A program made the position numbers and the translations under genes. From JAZDFC01 sp043808235 (GTDB taxonomy: Bacteria > Bacteroidota > Ignavibacteria > Ignavibacteriales > Melioribacteraceae), in contig JAZDFC010000057.1 in the NCBI GenBank assembly GCA_043808235.1, positions 1-64,000 on the forward strand: 64,000 nt of DNA, written 5' to 3'. Shown here one piece after another: positions 19,333 to 26,506 of the stretch; position 1 is the stretch's first letter; the number at the start of each line of letters is the position of its first letter. Below the pieces are notes generated by a model, which was not told where the DNA came from, did not search any database, and saw only the letters and a program-made list of their open reading frames with translations.

Positions 19333-20134
19333 GTTTTTTTACACTCTTATTTTTTTCATGAATATTTGATAATTGTTCGCTAACTAATCCGAACCTTCTT
19401 TCCCTTTTCCGAAAACTGTTGATTGATTCGAGCAAATCTTCATGCCCAAAATCCGGCCATAACTTATCGGTGATATACAATTCCGTGTAAGCTATTTGCC
19501 AAAGTAAAAAGTTACTAATTCTTTGCTCTCCGCCGGTCCTTATTAGTAAATCCGGATCGGGCATTATCGCCGTATCGAGATTGTCGGAAATCAATTGTTC
19601 ATCTATTTCGTCGGCAGTAATTTTTCCACTTTGCACCATAAACGCAATTTTTTTGAAACTTCGAGTAAGTTCCGATCGACCGCTGTAACTTAAGGCTAAA
19701 TTTAAAACCATCTTCGTATTATTTTTAGTCTTTTCAGCTGCTTCGTCCAACTCTCTGCGAACAATAGTCGGAAGTTTTTCTAAATCACCTATGGTTGTAA
19801 GTCTAATATTATTTGCATGCAATTCATCGGTTTCGTCTTTAAGACTTTTAACAACCAAACGCATCAATGTTGATACCTCATCCTGCGGGCGTTTCCAATT
19901 TTCGGTCGAAAAAGTATACAGAGTAAGAAATTTAACACCGAGATTTGAGCATGCTTCAACAACTTCCCTAACAGTTTCAATTCCACGTTGATGACCGGCT
20001 ACGCGGGGCATATTTCTCTTTTTAGCCCATCTTCCGTTTCCGTCCATAATAATAGCAATATGGTTCGGGACGTCGCCGTTCATTTTAAATTCCAGAACTT
20101 TTTTAAGGCCGGCTTCGCCAAGTTTTTTCTTCAA
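19313..20134 (-). CDS. uppS: Isoprenyl transferase / undecaprenyl diphosphate synthase
   Basis: Makes the C55 lipid carrier for peptidoglycan and O-antigen by adding isopentenyl units to farnesyl diphosphate. Diagnostic segments: HIAIIMDGNGRWAKKRNMPRVAGH (catalytic Asp and the phosphate loop), LTLYTFSTENWKRP, LALSYSGRSE, DPDLLIRTGGEQRISNFLLWQIAYTELY and WPDF. The start is most likely TTG at 20132-20134 (273 residues) with AGG 8 bases upstream; an ATG 17 codons later is the alternative. It is the first gene of the envelope run and sits 36 bases downstream of a strong promoter -10 element. Confidence 0.95.
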   Translation of the reverse strand: MKKKLGEAGLKKVLEFKMNGDVPNHIAIIMDGNGRWAKKRNMPRVAGHQRGIETVREVVEACSNLGVKFLTLYTFSTENWKRPQDEVSTLMRLVVKSLKDETDELHANNIRLTTIGDLEKLPTIVRRELDEAAEKTKNNTKMVLNLALSYSGRSELTRSFKKIAFMVQSGKITADEIDEQLISDNLDTAIMPDPDLLIRTGGEQRISNFLLWQIAYTELYITDKLWPDFGHEDLLESINSFRKRERRFGLVSEQLSNIHEKNKSVKKLAKQIA

Positions 20135-20486
20135 TACTATACCTAATAAAAAATTAAAACAGACTTAAAAAAATAAAGTAGCATTTTTTAATTGTCAAGA
20201 ATTAGGGATTTAGGGGGAAATAATAATTCTCATATCGAATTTTACATTAATCGGATGAGAAAATCTCCTAAAATCATGTTTGTTCTACAACAATAATTTT
20301 TTTTTGTGTCCATTTTACCACGATTTATTTTATTTTGATAGAGAAAAAAGTTTTGACCCCATCGATAAGATTTGATAAACAATCCTAAAAGAATTGAAAA
20401 CAGTCTAAAATTCAAATATATAGGAATGATACTCTTCTGAAAGTGAGGAGCAATTATTTAGTATTAGGGGAGTAAAAATTATTGGA
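20135..20486. other. Intergenic region between the small lexA-linked gene and uppS
   Basis: 352 bases without a convincing gene. It holds the uppS promoter at its left end and AT-rich sequence with a run of T near 20296. No tRNA-like, repeat or terminator structure was recognised; the small gene at 20487 therefore lacks an obvious terminator. Confidence 0.6.
20170..20198 (-). promoter_or_regulatory. Sigma70-type promoter of the uppS-bamA-lpx gene run
   Basis: On the minus strand a perfect -35 TTGACA (20193-20198) is followed by a 17-base spacer and a -10 TATTTT (20170-20175). Transcription would start near 20163, about 30 bases before the uppS TTG start. No comparable promoter was noticed in the short gaps within the downstream run, so this is the best candidate for the main promoter of the run. 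Confidence 0.6.
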
Positions 20487-20876
20487 TTAATTGAATCTTT
20501 GGCTGGGCAAACCAACTACTTTTATGTTTTTCCTAATTTCCGGATCCAACGCTGAGATAATAAGTTTTGTTTTTTCGATATAATCCTGCGGAACCCCGAT
20601 AAATAAAGTCACTTTAACGCTTGTGTGTCTATTCTGCCGGGATGCCAGAAAACTTAATTTTTCATAAATAGCGGAATCATTTAATTCTTCATCGGTAAGG
20701 ATAACTCCAATTGCATATTTTTTTCGTTGTTTACCAACCGCGTCAACATTGTACATACCAACCGGTTTGGGCTCAGGAAGGTATGTCCCAAATTTTCTGC
20801 TCAAGGTTAAATATCCATATTTCCAAAAATGCTGGACTAACTGATCGACTTTTTGTTGATATTTTAATGCTGCCAT
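20487..20876 (-). CDS. Hypothetical protein in the lexA cluster
   Basis: 129 residues, ATG at 20874-20876 with GAGG nine bases upstream. Not recognised. The middle (GMYNVDAVGKQRKKYAIGVILTDEEL) has an acidic residue, two turns and a Lys-rich strand, and the protein is alpha/beta with no membrane segment or signal peptide. I considered a small restriction-endonuclease-like fold but could not identify a complete PD-(D/E)xK set. It follows the WYL-like gene by 15 bases, so it is probably co-transcribed with lexA and under LexA control. Confidence 0.7.
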   Translation of the reverse strand: MAALKYQQKVDQLVQHFWKYGYLTLSRKFGTYLPEPKPVGMYNVDAVGKQRKKYAIGVILTDEELNDSAIYEKLSFLASRQNRHTSVKVTLFIGVPQDYIEKTKLIISALDPEIRKNIKVVGLPSQRFN

Positions 20877-20891
20877 AGCAAACCTCGCTAA

Positions 20892-21134
20892 TTAAACTGC
20901 CGGGAGAATTGGAATGATCGGCGAAAATATTTTGCTCATCACTTTTATATTAAAAATCTTGTCGTATTCGAAGGCTTTTATTTCGTTTGTAGAATCAACC
21001 CGGCCAAATATTACCTTTCTGCCTGTTTTATTTATCGATATATAATAAGGCTCAAGAGTGATCTCACGAAGGCTGTAAACGAATCTTACACTTCTTCTAT
21101 TTCTGATTGCTGTTGCAAAAATTATTGATTTCAT
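20892..21134 (-). CDS. Small WYL-domain-like protein
   Basis: 80 residues, ATG at 21132-21134 with AGGAG eight bases upstream. The sequence pattern FATAIRNRRSVRFVYSLREITLEPYYISINKTGRKVIFGRVD...AFEYDKIFNIKVM (joined here from pieces) follows the WYL ligand-sensing SH3-like fold: AI-x-nn-x-VxFxY, then xVEPYxI, then a strand with G, then F-x-xxKI-x-x-IxVM. The DNA-binding half seen in WYL transcription factors is absent. It lies nine bases downstream of lexA and 15 bases before an unknown gene. A small ligand- or nucleic-acid-sensing partner is possible; this is inference. Confidence 0.7.
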   Translation of the reverse strand: MKSIIFATAIRNRRSVRFVYSLREITLEPYYISINKTGRKVIFGRVDSTNEIKAFEYDKIFNIKVMSKIFSPIIPILPAV

Positions 21135-21143
21135 TTTATACTC

Positions 21144-21782
21144 CTAATTGTAACGGCGAAAAACACCAATTACCTTACCTATTATCGAAAAATCATCACG
21201 ATTCTTTACTAATATGTCTTTGTACTTCGGATTTTCTGGTATTAATCTTACAGTCTCACCATCTTTTGAGTACCTTTTCATAGTAGATTCATCACCCAGA
21301 AGCGCTACCACTATATCGCCATTAAAAGCTTGTTTTTGCGAATTCACAATTACAACATCTCCTTCGAATATTCCGGCATTAATCATACTATCGCCGCGTA
21401 CCTTTAATCCAAAGCATTTTTCTGCTTTGCCTATAAGACTTCTATCGAATGATAATGTTTCCTCAATATTCTCCGTTGCGAATATGGGTTGACCGGCTGC
21501 GACACGCCCGATTAGAGGTACTTCAATTAGATTATCATTGGTTGGTGAAAAACTATTCGTACCTACTTGCTCGGTTAAAGTAAGTGTACGACTTGAGTTA
21601 GTTTCGAAATTCAAAAAACCTTTTTTTGACAGGGCATCGATATGCCTTTTCACACCAAATGTAGAAACAATATTAAATTGTTTGGCTATCTCGCGATATG
21701 TCGGGGCATATCCATTAAAAGAAGAAAACTCCTGAATGAAATTCAGAATTTCTTTTTGCCGGTCTGTTAAATCGTTTTTCAT
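21144..21782 (-). CDS. lexA: LexA repressor (SOS response)
   Basis: 212 residues. The N-terminal winged helix (1-70) has LTDRQKEILNFIQEF and the recognition-helix region APTYREIAKQFNIVSTFGVKRHIDAL. The self-cleavage site is Ala-Gly in GRVAAGQPIF. The S24 peptidase part shows the nucleophile in VRGDSMINAGIFEGDVVIV and the catalytic Lys region GDIVVALLGDESTMKRY. I start at the ATG at 21780-21782, preceded by AAAGGA; an upstream in-frame ATG at 21816-21818 lies within the operator and upstream of the -10, so it cannot be used from this promoter. LexA represses DNA-damage genes and is inactivated by RecA-stimulated autocleavage. It heads a three-gene cluster with two small genes. Confidence 0.95.
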   Translation of the reverse strand: MKNDLTDRQKEILNFIQEFSSFNGYAPTYREIAKQFNIVSTFGVKRHIDALSKKGFLNFETNSSRTLTLTEQVGTNSFSPTNDNLIEVPLIGRVAAGQPIFATENIEETLSFDRSLIGKAEKCFGLKVRGDSMINAGIFEGDVVIVNSQKQAFNGDIVVALLGDESTMKRYSKDGETVRLIPENPKYKDILVKNRDDFSIIGKVIGVFRRYN

Positions 21783-21796
21783 AATAGTGTCCTTTT

Positions 21797-21828
21797 GTGC
21801 ACTACAAATATAGTGCACGTATGTGCAC
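21797..21828 (-). promoter_or_regulatory. LexA operators overlapping the lexA promoter core
   Basis: Three copies of GTGCAC stand at 21797-21802, 21813-21818 and 21823-21828. Copies two and three form GTGCAC-N4-GTGCAC, containing TGCAC-N4-GTGCA (21814-21827), which fits the Fibrobacter LexA box TGCNC-N4-GTGCA as I recall it. Copies one and two form a perfect 22-base inverted repeat, GTGCACTA-N6-TAGTGCAC (21797-21818). The first box fills the spacer between -35 and -10 and the second covers the -10 and start region, so bound LexA would block RNA polymerase: autorepression. Confidence 0.8.
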
Positions 21829-21835
21829 GTGTCAA
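21807..21835 (-). promoter_or_regulatory. lexA promoter
   Basis: Minus strand: -35 TTGACA (21830-21835), 17-base spacer, -10 TATATT (21807-21812). The LexA operator occupies the spacer. Predicted start of transcription near 21800, about 18 bases before the ATG at 21782. Confidence 0.75.
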
Positions 21836-21894
21836 GTGATTTTTAATATTTTTTTTTGTTAGAATTTTCCGGAGTGAAAAATTTCAGGGAGATA

Positions 21895-21923
21895 TAAAAA
21901 AGGCTGCCCTTTTAAGACAGCCT
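21895..21923 (-). terminator. Rho-independent terminator of ilvE
   Basis: Read on the minus strand, AGGCTG (21918-21923) and CAGCCT (21901-21906) pair around an 11-base loop and are followed by six T-rich bases (21895-21900). It lies 25 bases after the ilvE stop. Confidence 0.8.
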
Positions 21924-21947
21924 CCCGTTAAAAATTAAAGGAACGAT

Positions 21948-23015
21948 TTATTGAACAATCGTCATCCAGCCATAAGGATCTTCGGTTCTACCATACTGAA
22001 TATCCGTAATAGCTTGATACAACTTCGTACCGAGTTCGCCTGCATCGGTATCACTGAACTGCAATATCTTATCGTTGTATTTTAATTTACTTACTGATGA
22101 AATTACCGCGGCAGTACCGGTACCGAATATTTCGATAAGTTCGCCTTTGTCATATGAGTCAACAACTTCTTTTAAACTTATTAACCGTTCATTGATGTTG
22201 TATTTCCAATCTCTCAATAACTGGAGTACCGACAATCTTGTAACTCCCGGTAAAATAGAGCCGGACAATGTAGGTGTAGCAACTTCATCTTTGAAGCGGA
22301 TAAAAATATTCATTGTTCCAACTTCCTCGATGTATTTTAATTCGATTGCATCGAGCCAAAGTACCTGAGTGTAACCTTCGTTACGAGCATCGCGCTGTGC
22401 CATTAAACTCGCTGCGTAATTGCCTGCAGTTTTACAATCGCCAACGCCTTTTCTAACCGCACGAACATATTTGTCTGTTACCATTATTGGAACGGGTTTA
22501 AAACCTTCAGGATAATATGGCCCGACCGGGCAAAGCATAATTATAAATTTATATTGATCAGCAGGACGAACACCAAGCATCGGATCGGTAGCAAAAACAA
22601 GGGGGCGAATATATAATGAATATCCCGGTTTGGTTGGAATCCAGTCTTTATCAATTTTTATTAATTCCTTCAACGCTTCCAGAACAAATTCAACATCAAT
22701 CTCGGGAATGCAAACACGCCTCGCCGAATTATTTAGTCGCTCAAGATTTTTATCCGGACGGAACATAGCAATTTGGCCGTTAACTTGTTTGTATGCCTTT
22801 AATCCCTCAAATATTGCCTGTCCGTAATGCAAAACGAGAGCGCCAGGGCTAAGACTTAGATTGGAAAATTTTTTAATAGTCGGATTATACCATCCGAGAG
22901 CTGCATCATAATCCATCTCAAATACATGAGTTGTAAATACTTTCCCGAATATTAATTTTTCAGGTATTTCAATTTTGGCAGTGTTGTCAACTGTTTGATA
23001 ATTGATTTCAACCAT
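21948..23015 (-). CDS. ilvE: Branched-chain amino acid aminotransferase
   Basis: A 355-residue fold-type IV PLP enzyme that interconverts leucine, isoleucine and valine with their 2-oxo acids. Length and motifs match the class II BCAT group (BCAT2/eukaryotic-like): LHYGQAIFEGLKAYK, GYSLYIRPLVFATDP, and the PLP-lysine segment VRKGVGDCKTAGNYAASL, followed by EVGTMNIFI and TPTLSGSILPGVTRLSVL. ATG at 23013-23015 preceded by GGTGAGG. Single gene with its own terminator. A hairpin is present in its 5' leader. Confidence 0.95.
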   Translation of the reverse strand: MVEINYQTVDNTAKIEIPEKLIFGKVFTTHVFEMDYDAALGWYNPTIKKFSNLSLSPGALVLHYGQAIFEGLKAYKQVNGQIAMFRPDKNLERLNNSARRVCIPEIDVEFVLEALKELIKIDKDWIPTKPGYSLYIRPLVFATDPMLGVRPADQYKFIIMLCPVGPYYPEGFKPVPIMVTDKYVRAVRKGVGDCKTAGNYAASLMAQRDARNEGYTQVLWLDAIELKYIEEVGTMNIFIRFKDEVATPTLSGSILPGVTRLSVLQLLRDWKYNINERLISLKEVVDSYDKGELIEIFGTGTAAVISSVSKLKYNDKILQFSDTDAGELGTKLYQAITDIQYGRTEDPYGWMTIVQ

Positions 23016-23277
23016 AGCCTCACCTTCAATTAATTTATGATCAGTTTGGGTGATTTATATGTCGATACCCGGTTGCTTATAACCGGGCATCAACTTAATT
23101 CCTTATGGAAAAATAGTAAAAATAATGTTTAGTATTCGAGGGATTTCTTTTTCAAGCATGTTAAATAACAGCAATAATTTTACTAATTTCCTTTTAAATA
23201 ATAAAAAAAAATTGTCCATATTTCTCAATGTAAATGGGTAATGTACTTTATAACTATTTAGAAACAATCTTTTAAAA
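23016..23277. other. Divergent intergenic region between ilvE and mlaE
   Basis: 262 bases separating the ilvE (-) and mlaE (+) starts. It contains the ilvE leader hairpin; the remaining part is AT-rich and must carry both promoters, but no convincing -35/-10 pair was identified. Confidence 0.5.
23068..23087 (-). repeat. Hairpin in the ilvE leader
   Basis: CCCGGTT (23068-23074) and AACCGGG (23081-23087) are perfect 7-base arms around GCTTAT, with two further pairs beyond a mismatch. It lies 52 bases upstream of the ilvE start on the minus strand and is not followed by a T-run on either strand. It may be an mRNA leader hairpin, or a small dispersed palindrome. Confidence 0.5.
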
Positions 23278-24051
23278 ATGATTTCGAAAATATTTCAGAA
23301 AATCGGAAAGACAATTTTAAATTTTTTCGACGAAGTCGGACAAATTATGCTTCTTCTTTTTAAGATTATCGGTTACAGCCCAAAGATGATAAAAAGCAGG
23401 AAAATTTTGTTCTATCATATGGAACACATTGGAGTAAATTCTTTACCGTTAGTTATTATAATCGCCATATTCACAGGCGCTGTTGCCGCCTGGCAAGCCG
23501 CATATCAGTTAAAGGGATTAGCCCCGCTTTCTTTTCTTGGAACTGCAACCAGTCGCGCAATCATAACTGAATTAGGTCCGGTGCTTACGGCAATTGTTAT
23601 TGCGGGAAGAGTAGGAGCGTCAATTGCGGCCGAGCTTGGTTCTATGAAAGTCACCGAACAAATCGACGCGCTTGAGACAATGGGCATCAGTCCAATTTAT
23701 TATCTTGCAATGCCGCGCTTCTTCGCAGCCACTTTTACAATGCCGCTGCTTGTGATTTTCGCCAACACGATTGCGGTCTTTGGTGCGTATCTTATATCGG
23801 ATTATTTTCTCGGTGTGTCATTCGTTGTGTTCTTTGAATCCGTGAAAAGGTTTTTTGAAATCGGCGACTTTGCATTTGGATTGATTAAAGGAATGATCTT
23901 TGGCGGAGTTACAGCTTTATTAGGCTGCCATATTGGATTCAAAACCGAAGGCGGAGCTGAAGGAGTCGGATTTTCAACGATTCGTTCTTTCGTTCTTTCT
24001 TCGGCGAGTATACTTGTTCTCGATTACATTTTGTGGATGTTGATCTTTTAA
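23278..24051 (+). CDS. mlaE: MlaE-family ABC transporter permease
   Basis: 257-residue polytopic membrane protein of the MlaE/Ttg2B family, the permease of the ABC system that moves phospholipids between inner membrane and periplasm to keep outer-membrane asymmetry. Family motif: ELGPVLTAIVIAGRVGASIAAELGSMKVTEQIDALETMGISP (seen as one uninterrupted block around residues 98-140), plus VEAVGFSTIRSFVLSS-like VGFSTIRSFVLSSASILVLDYI at the C-terminus. Five or six membrane segments. Its ATPase (MlaF) and MlaD partners are not next to it; a sugar transferase follows after 10 bases. Confidence 0.92.
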   Translation: MISKIFQKIGKTILNFFDEVGQIMLLLFKIIGYSPKMIKSRKILFYHMEHIGVNSLPLVIIIAIFTGAVAAWQAAYQLKGLAPLSFLGTATSRAIITELGPVLTAIVIAGRVGASIAAELGSMKVTEQIDALETMGISPIYYLAMPRFFAATFTMPLLVIFANTIAVFGAYLISDYFLGVSFVVFFESVKRFFEIGDFAFGLIKGMIFGGVTALLGCHIGFKTEGGAEGVGFSTIRSFVLSSASILVLDYILWMLIF

Positions 24052-24061
24052 AGGATAAAAT

Positions 24062-24928
24062 TTGTACAAATATCTAAAACGGATTTTGGATTTCTTCTTC
24101 TCCATTATTTTTATGGCAATTTCTCTGCCTGCGCTTATTCTATTTTCATTGATATTATTTTTTGAATTGCGGGAGTTCCCGATATTTGTGCAGGATCGCG
24201 GACTAACTTTGGAAAAATTCCGTTTCAAGATTTTTAAACTGAAAACTCTCAAAACAAGTAGTAACGGAAAATTAAAACATAATATTCCGAAAGATATTTT
24301 TCTTAAACCAAGACTGGCGGAAAAATTAACTCCGTTTGCACGCTGGCTGCGTAAAACCGGACTCGATGAACTGCCGCAATTTTTTAATGTGTTTCTGGGC
24401 GATATGAGTTTTATTGGTCCGCGACCATTGATGATTTCCGATCTTGAGATAATGAAGAAGAGATATCCCGATTATTACGATAAACGCCTTAAAATAAATT
24501 CTGTTCCGGGGATTACCGGTTTATGGCAATTGATAGGGGATCGGAATCTCGGCATTCAAAATCTTATCGGGCTTGATATGCTGTATGATAAATTCAAATC
24601 GCTCTATTTTGATTTTAGAATTTTCATTGATACGATACCATTAATTATTACCGGAAATAACTCCGACGCGATATTGAATAACAGGAAAATTAAAAAAGAG
24701 TTACTTAAATACGCCGGTATTAAAAATCCTTTCAGGCGAAGCGAAGTTGAAATAATTAATTACGACCCGGATACAATTGATAAATTACCGAAAGGATATA
24801 TTGTTGAAGTCTCCGATAACTGGTGGTACATGACTTACTCATACTACGACGCGAAAGCAAGCGAACGCAAACTGCGAATAATTAAATTGAACGAGAACCC
24901 GGATGGAGAAGAGAAGAAAACAGCATAG
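24062..24928 (+). CDS. Undecaprenyl-phosphate sugar transferase (WcaJ/PglC family)
   Basis: 288 residues. One N-terminal membrane segment (ILDFFFSIIFMAISLPALILFSLILFF) is followed by the bacterial sugar transferase domain (about 30-200) that transfers a sugar phosphate to undecaprenyl phosphate, starting glycan assembly. Motifs: FKIFKLKTLK, RKTGLDELPQFFNVFLGDMSFIGPRP and NSVPGITGLWQL. The start is TTG at 24062-24064 with AAAGGA 7 bases upstream. The last 85 residues (after TIPLIITGNN) are an unusual extra C-terminal tail with VEVSDNWWYMTYSYYD that is not part of the normal transferase. Ten bases after mlaE, so likely co-expressed. Confidence 0.88.
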   Translation: MYKYLKRILDFFFSIIFMAISLPALILFSLILFFELREFPIFVQDRGLTLEKFRFKIFKLKTLKTSSNGKLKHNIPKDIFLKPRLAEKLTPFARWLRKTGLDELPQFFNVFLGDMSFIGPRPLMISDLEIMKKRYPDYYDKRLKINSVPGITGLWQLIGDRNLGIQNLIGLDMLYDKFKSLYFDFRIFIDTIPLIITGNNSDAILNNRKIKKELLKYAGIKNPFRRSEVEIINYDPDTIDKLPKGYIVEVSDNWWYMTYSYYDAKASERKLRIIKLNENPDGEEKKTA

Positions 24929-25136
24929 GCTATCCGGTTAAATTCAAATTAATTTTACTTTCCAACCACATTTTAAAAGAATTATTAAAAATATTTTTTT
25001 AACTTTCCCGCGACAGTTTTGGGTTAACCGGAAAAACAATTGATTTACGCTAAATTTTATTGTCACCACATTGATTTATAAATCACCCTATGAATAAAAT
25101 TTAGTTATTTGTATAAATATATTTGTTGGAGGATGG

Positions 25137-26483
25137 ATGAAAAAATTATTGTTCTTTTTACTTGTGAGTTCTATTGGTTTTGCGCAAACCTTATTGCTTG
25201 AAGAAAATTTTGATTATAGTCTAGGAACTCTTACAACGGTCGCATCTTCCACTTGGTCTGAGAACCCTACTGGATCAACTGATATTCAGGTTATAGATGG
25301 AAATTTGTCTTTTACTGATTATCCTTCGTCAAATTCTGGGAGAATGATTTATCTTAATGGCGGTGCTTCTTCACGTTCAGGTGTAAGCACGATATTTACC
25401 GATGTCTCAGGTAATGGCAATTCAATCTACGCGTCCATTTTAGTAAATGTAACCTCAACTTCTGATATGAGCACGACAGCTGACTATTTTGCAAATTTTG
25501 ATGGTTCATCAACTCGATGCTTTCTATATGTAAAACTTGGCTCAAATAGTACAAAATTTCAGATTGGAATTGCCAAATCTAGTTCTTCATCGTTAACTTA
25601 TTATTCATCAGAATTAGACATAAACACTACATATTTAATTGTTATATCTTATTCTTTTCTCACAGGAAGTGACAACGATATATGCAGACTTTGGGTAAAT
25701 CCTTCATTAGCTGGAATTGAACCTATTCCAGATGTGTCAATTACATCCGGCGCTGATGCATCGGGGACTTTATCAATTTTTGGCTTTAAACAAAAAGCTT
25801 TATCTGGGGACATGAATGTTGATGGGTTAAGGTTAGCAACTAGTTGGTCTCAAGCTCCTCTCCCCGTCGAGCTCTCATCCTTCTCCGCAAAAAATGTTGA
25901 TAATAAAATTCAACTTAACTGGCAAACTGCAACGGAAGTGGATAATTATGGCTTCGATGTAGAACGGAGAATCCCCCTTAATCCCCCCCCGTCAAAAAAA
26001 TGCCGGACAGGTTTAGTAAAGGGGGACGCGGCTTCAGCCGAGGGAGATTGGGAAACGATTGGATTTGTGGAAGGACATGGAACGAGCAACTCTCCAAAGG
26101 AATATTCTTTCACGGACAATCTTAATCTTAATCCTATTCAATATCGCTTAAAACAAATTGATATGGATGGTTCGTACACTTATTCGAATATCGTGGAAGT
26201 AGCTTGCAACCCGTCGCTTTCAACTTTCGAACTTCAGCAGAATTATCCGAATCCTTTTAATCCAACTACGGTTATCAGTTATCAGTTGTCAGTTATCAGT
26301 CCGGTGCAGTTAAAAATTTATGATGTGCTTGGGAATGAAGTTGGAACTTTAGTGGATGAAGTGAAGGAACCGGGAGTATATCAAGCAGAATTCGATGCTT
26401 CGAATCTACCGAGTGGAGTGTATTTTTATAAATTGGTTGCTGGAGATTTTGTTCAAACAAAGAAGATGATGTTGGTTAGATAA
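25137..26483 (+). CDS. T9SS-secreted protein with Por-type C-terminal sorting domain
   Basis: 448 residues. Signal peptide KKLLFFLLVSSIGFAQ, then an N-terminal beta-rich domain of about 210 residues (unknown; serine/threonine rich, LamG-like pattern), an Ig/FN3-like linker domain starting PLPVELSSFSAKNVDNKIQLNWQTATEVDNYGF (about 243-275), and the type A C-terminal sorting domain beginning LQQNYPNPFNPTT (about 365) and ending KKMMLVR. This tail directs export by the type IX secretion system. Start ATG at 25137 with GGAGG six bases upstream. Odd: a GC-rich palindromic insert encoding PPSKKCRTGLVKGDAASAEG-like residues splits the linker domain, and a heptanucleotide tandem repeat lies in the sorting domain. 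Confidence 0.88.
   Translation: MKKLLFFLLVSSIGFAQTLLLEENFDYSLGTLTTVASSTWSENPTGSTDIQVIDGNLSFTDYPSSNSGRMIYLNGGASSRSGVSTIFTDVSGNGNSIYASILVNVTSTSDMSTTADYFANFDGSSTRCFLYVKLGSNSTKFQIGIAKSSSSSLTYYSSELDINTTYLIVISYSFLTGSDNDICRLWVNPSLAGIEPIPDVSITSGADASGTLSIFGFKQKALSGDMNVDGLRLATSWSQAPLPVELSSFSAKNVDNKIQLNWQTATEVDNYGFDVERRIPLNPPPSKKCRTGLVKGDAASAEGDWETIGFVEGHGTSNSPKEYSFTDNLNLNPIQYRLKQIDMDGSYTYSNIVEVACNPSLSTFELQQNYPNPFNPTTVISYQLSVISPVQLKIYDVLGNEVGTLVDEVKEPGVYQAEFDASNLPSGVYFYKLVAGDFVQTKKMMLVR
25970..26049 (+). repeat. Palindromic insert within a coding sequence
   Basis: About 80 bases of composition unlike the surroundings: AATCCCCCTT at the left, a C8 run, the core CCCGTCAAAAAAATGCCGG (25989-26007), a G-rich arm AAAGGGGGAC, the small hairpin CGGCTTCAGCCG (26030-26041), and AGGGAGATT closing the outer arms (8 of 9 complementary to AATCCCCCT). 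It is read in frame as a short proline/lysine/glycine segment between strands of the linker domain. The core is shared with the hairpin at 27882-27923. Confidence 0.7.
26271..26300 (+). repeat. Heptanucleotide tandem repeat in the sorting domain
   Basis: GTTATCA, GTTATCA, GTTGTCA, GTTATCA followed by GT: four 7-base units in a row with one substitution. The unit is not a multiple of three, so gain or loss of a copy would shift the frame and remove the T9SS signal. Confidence 0.85.
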
Positions 26484-26506
26484 AAGTTTTTTCAAAACAG
26501 AACTGC

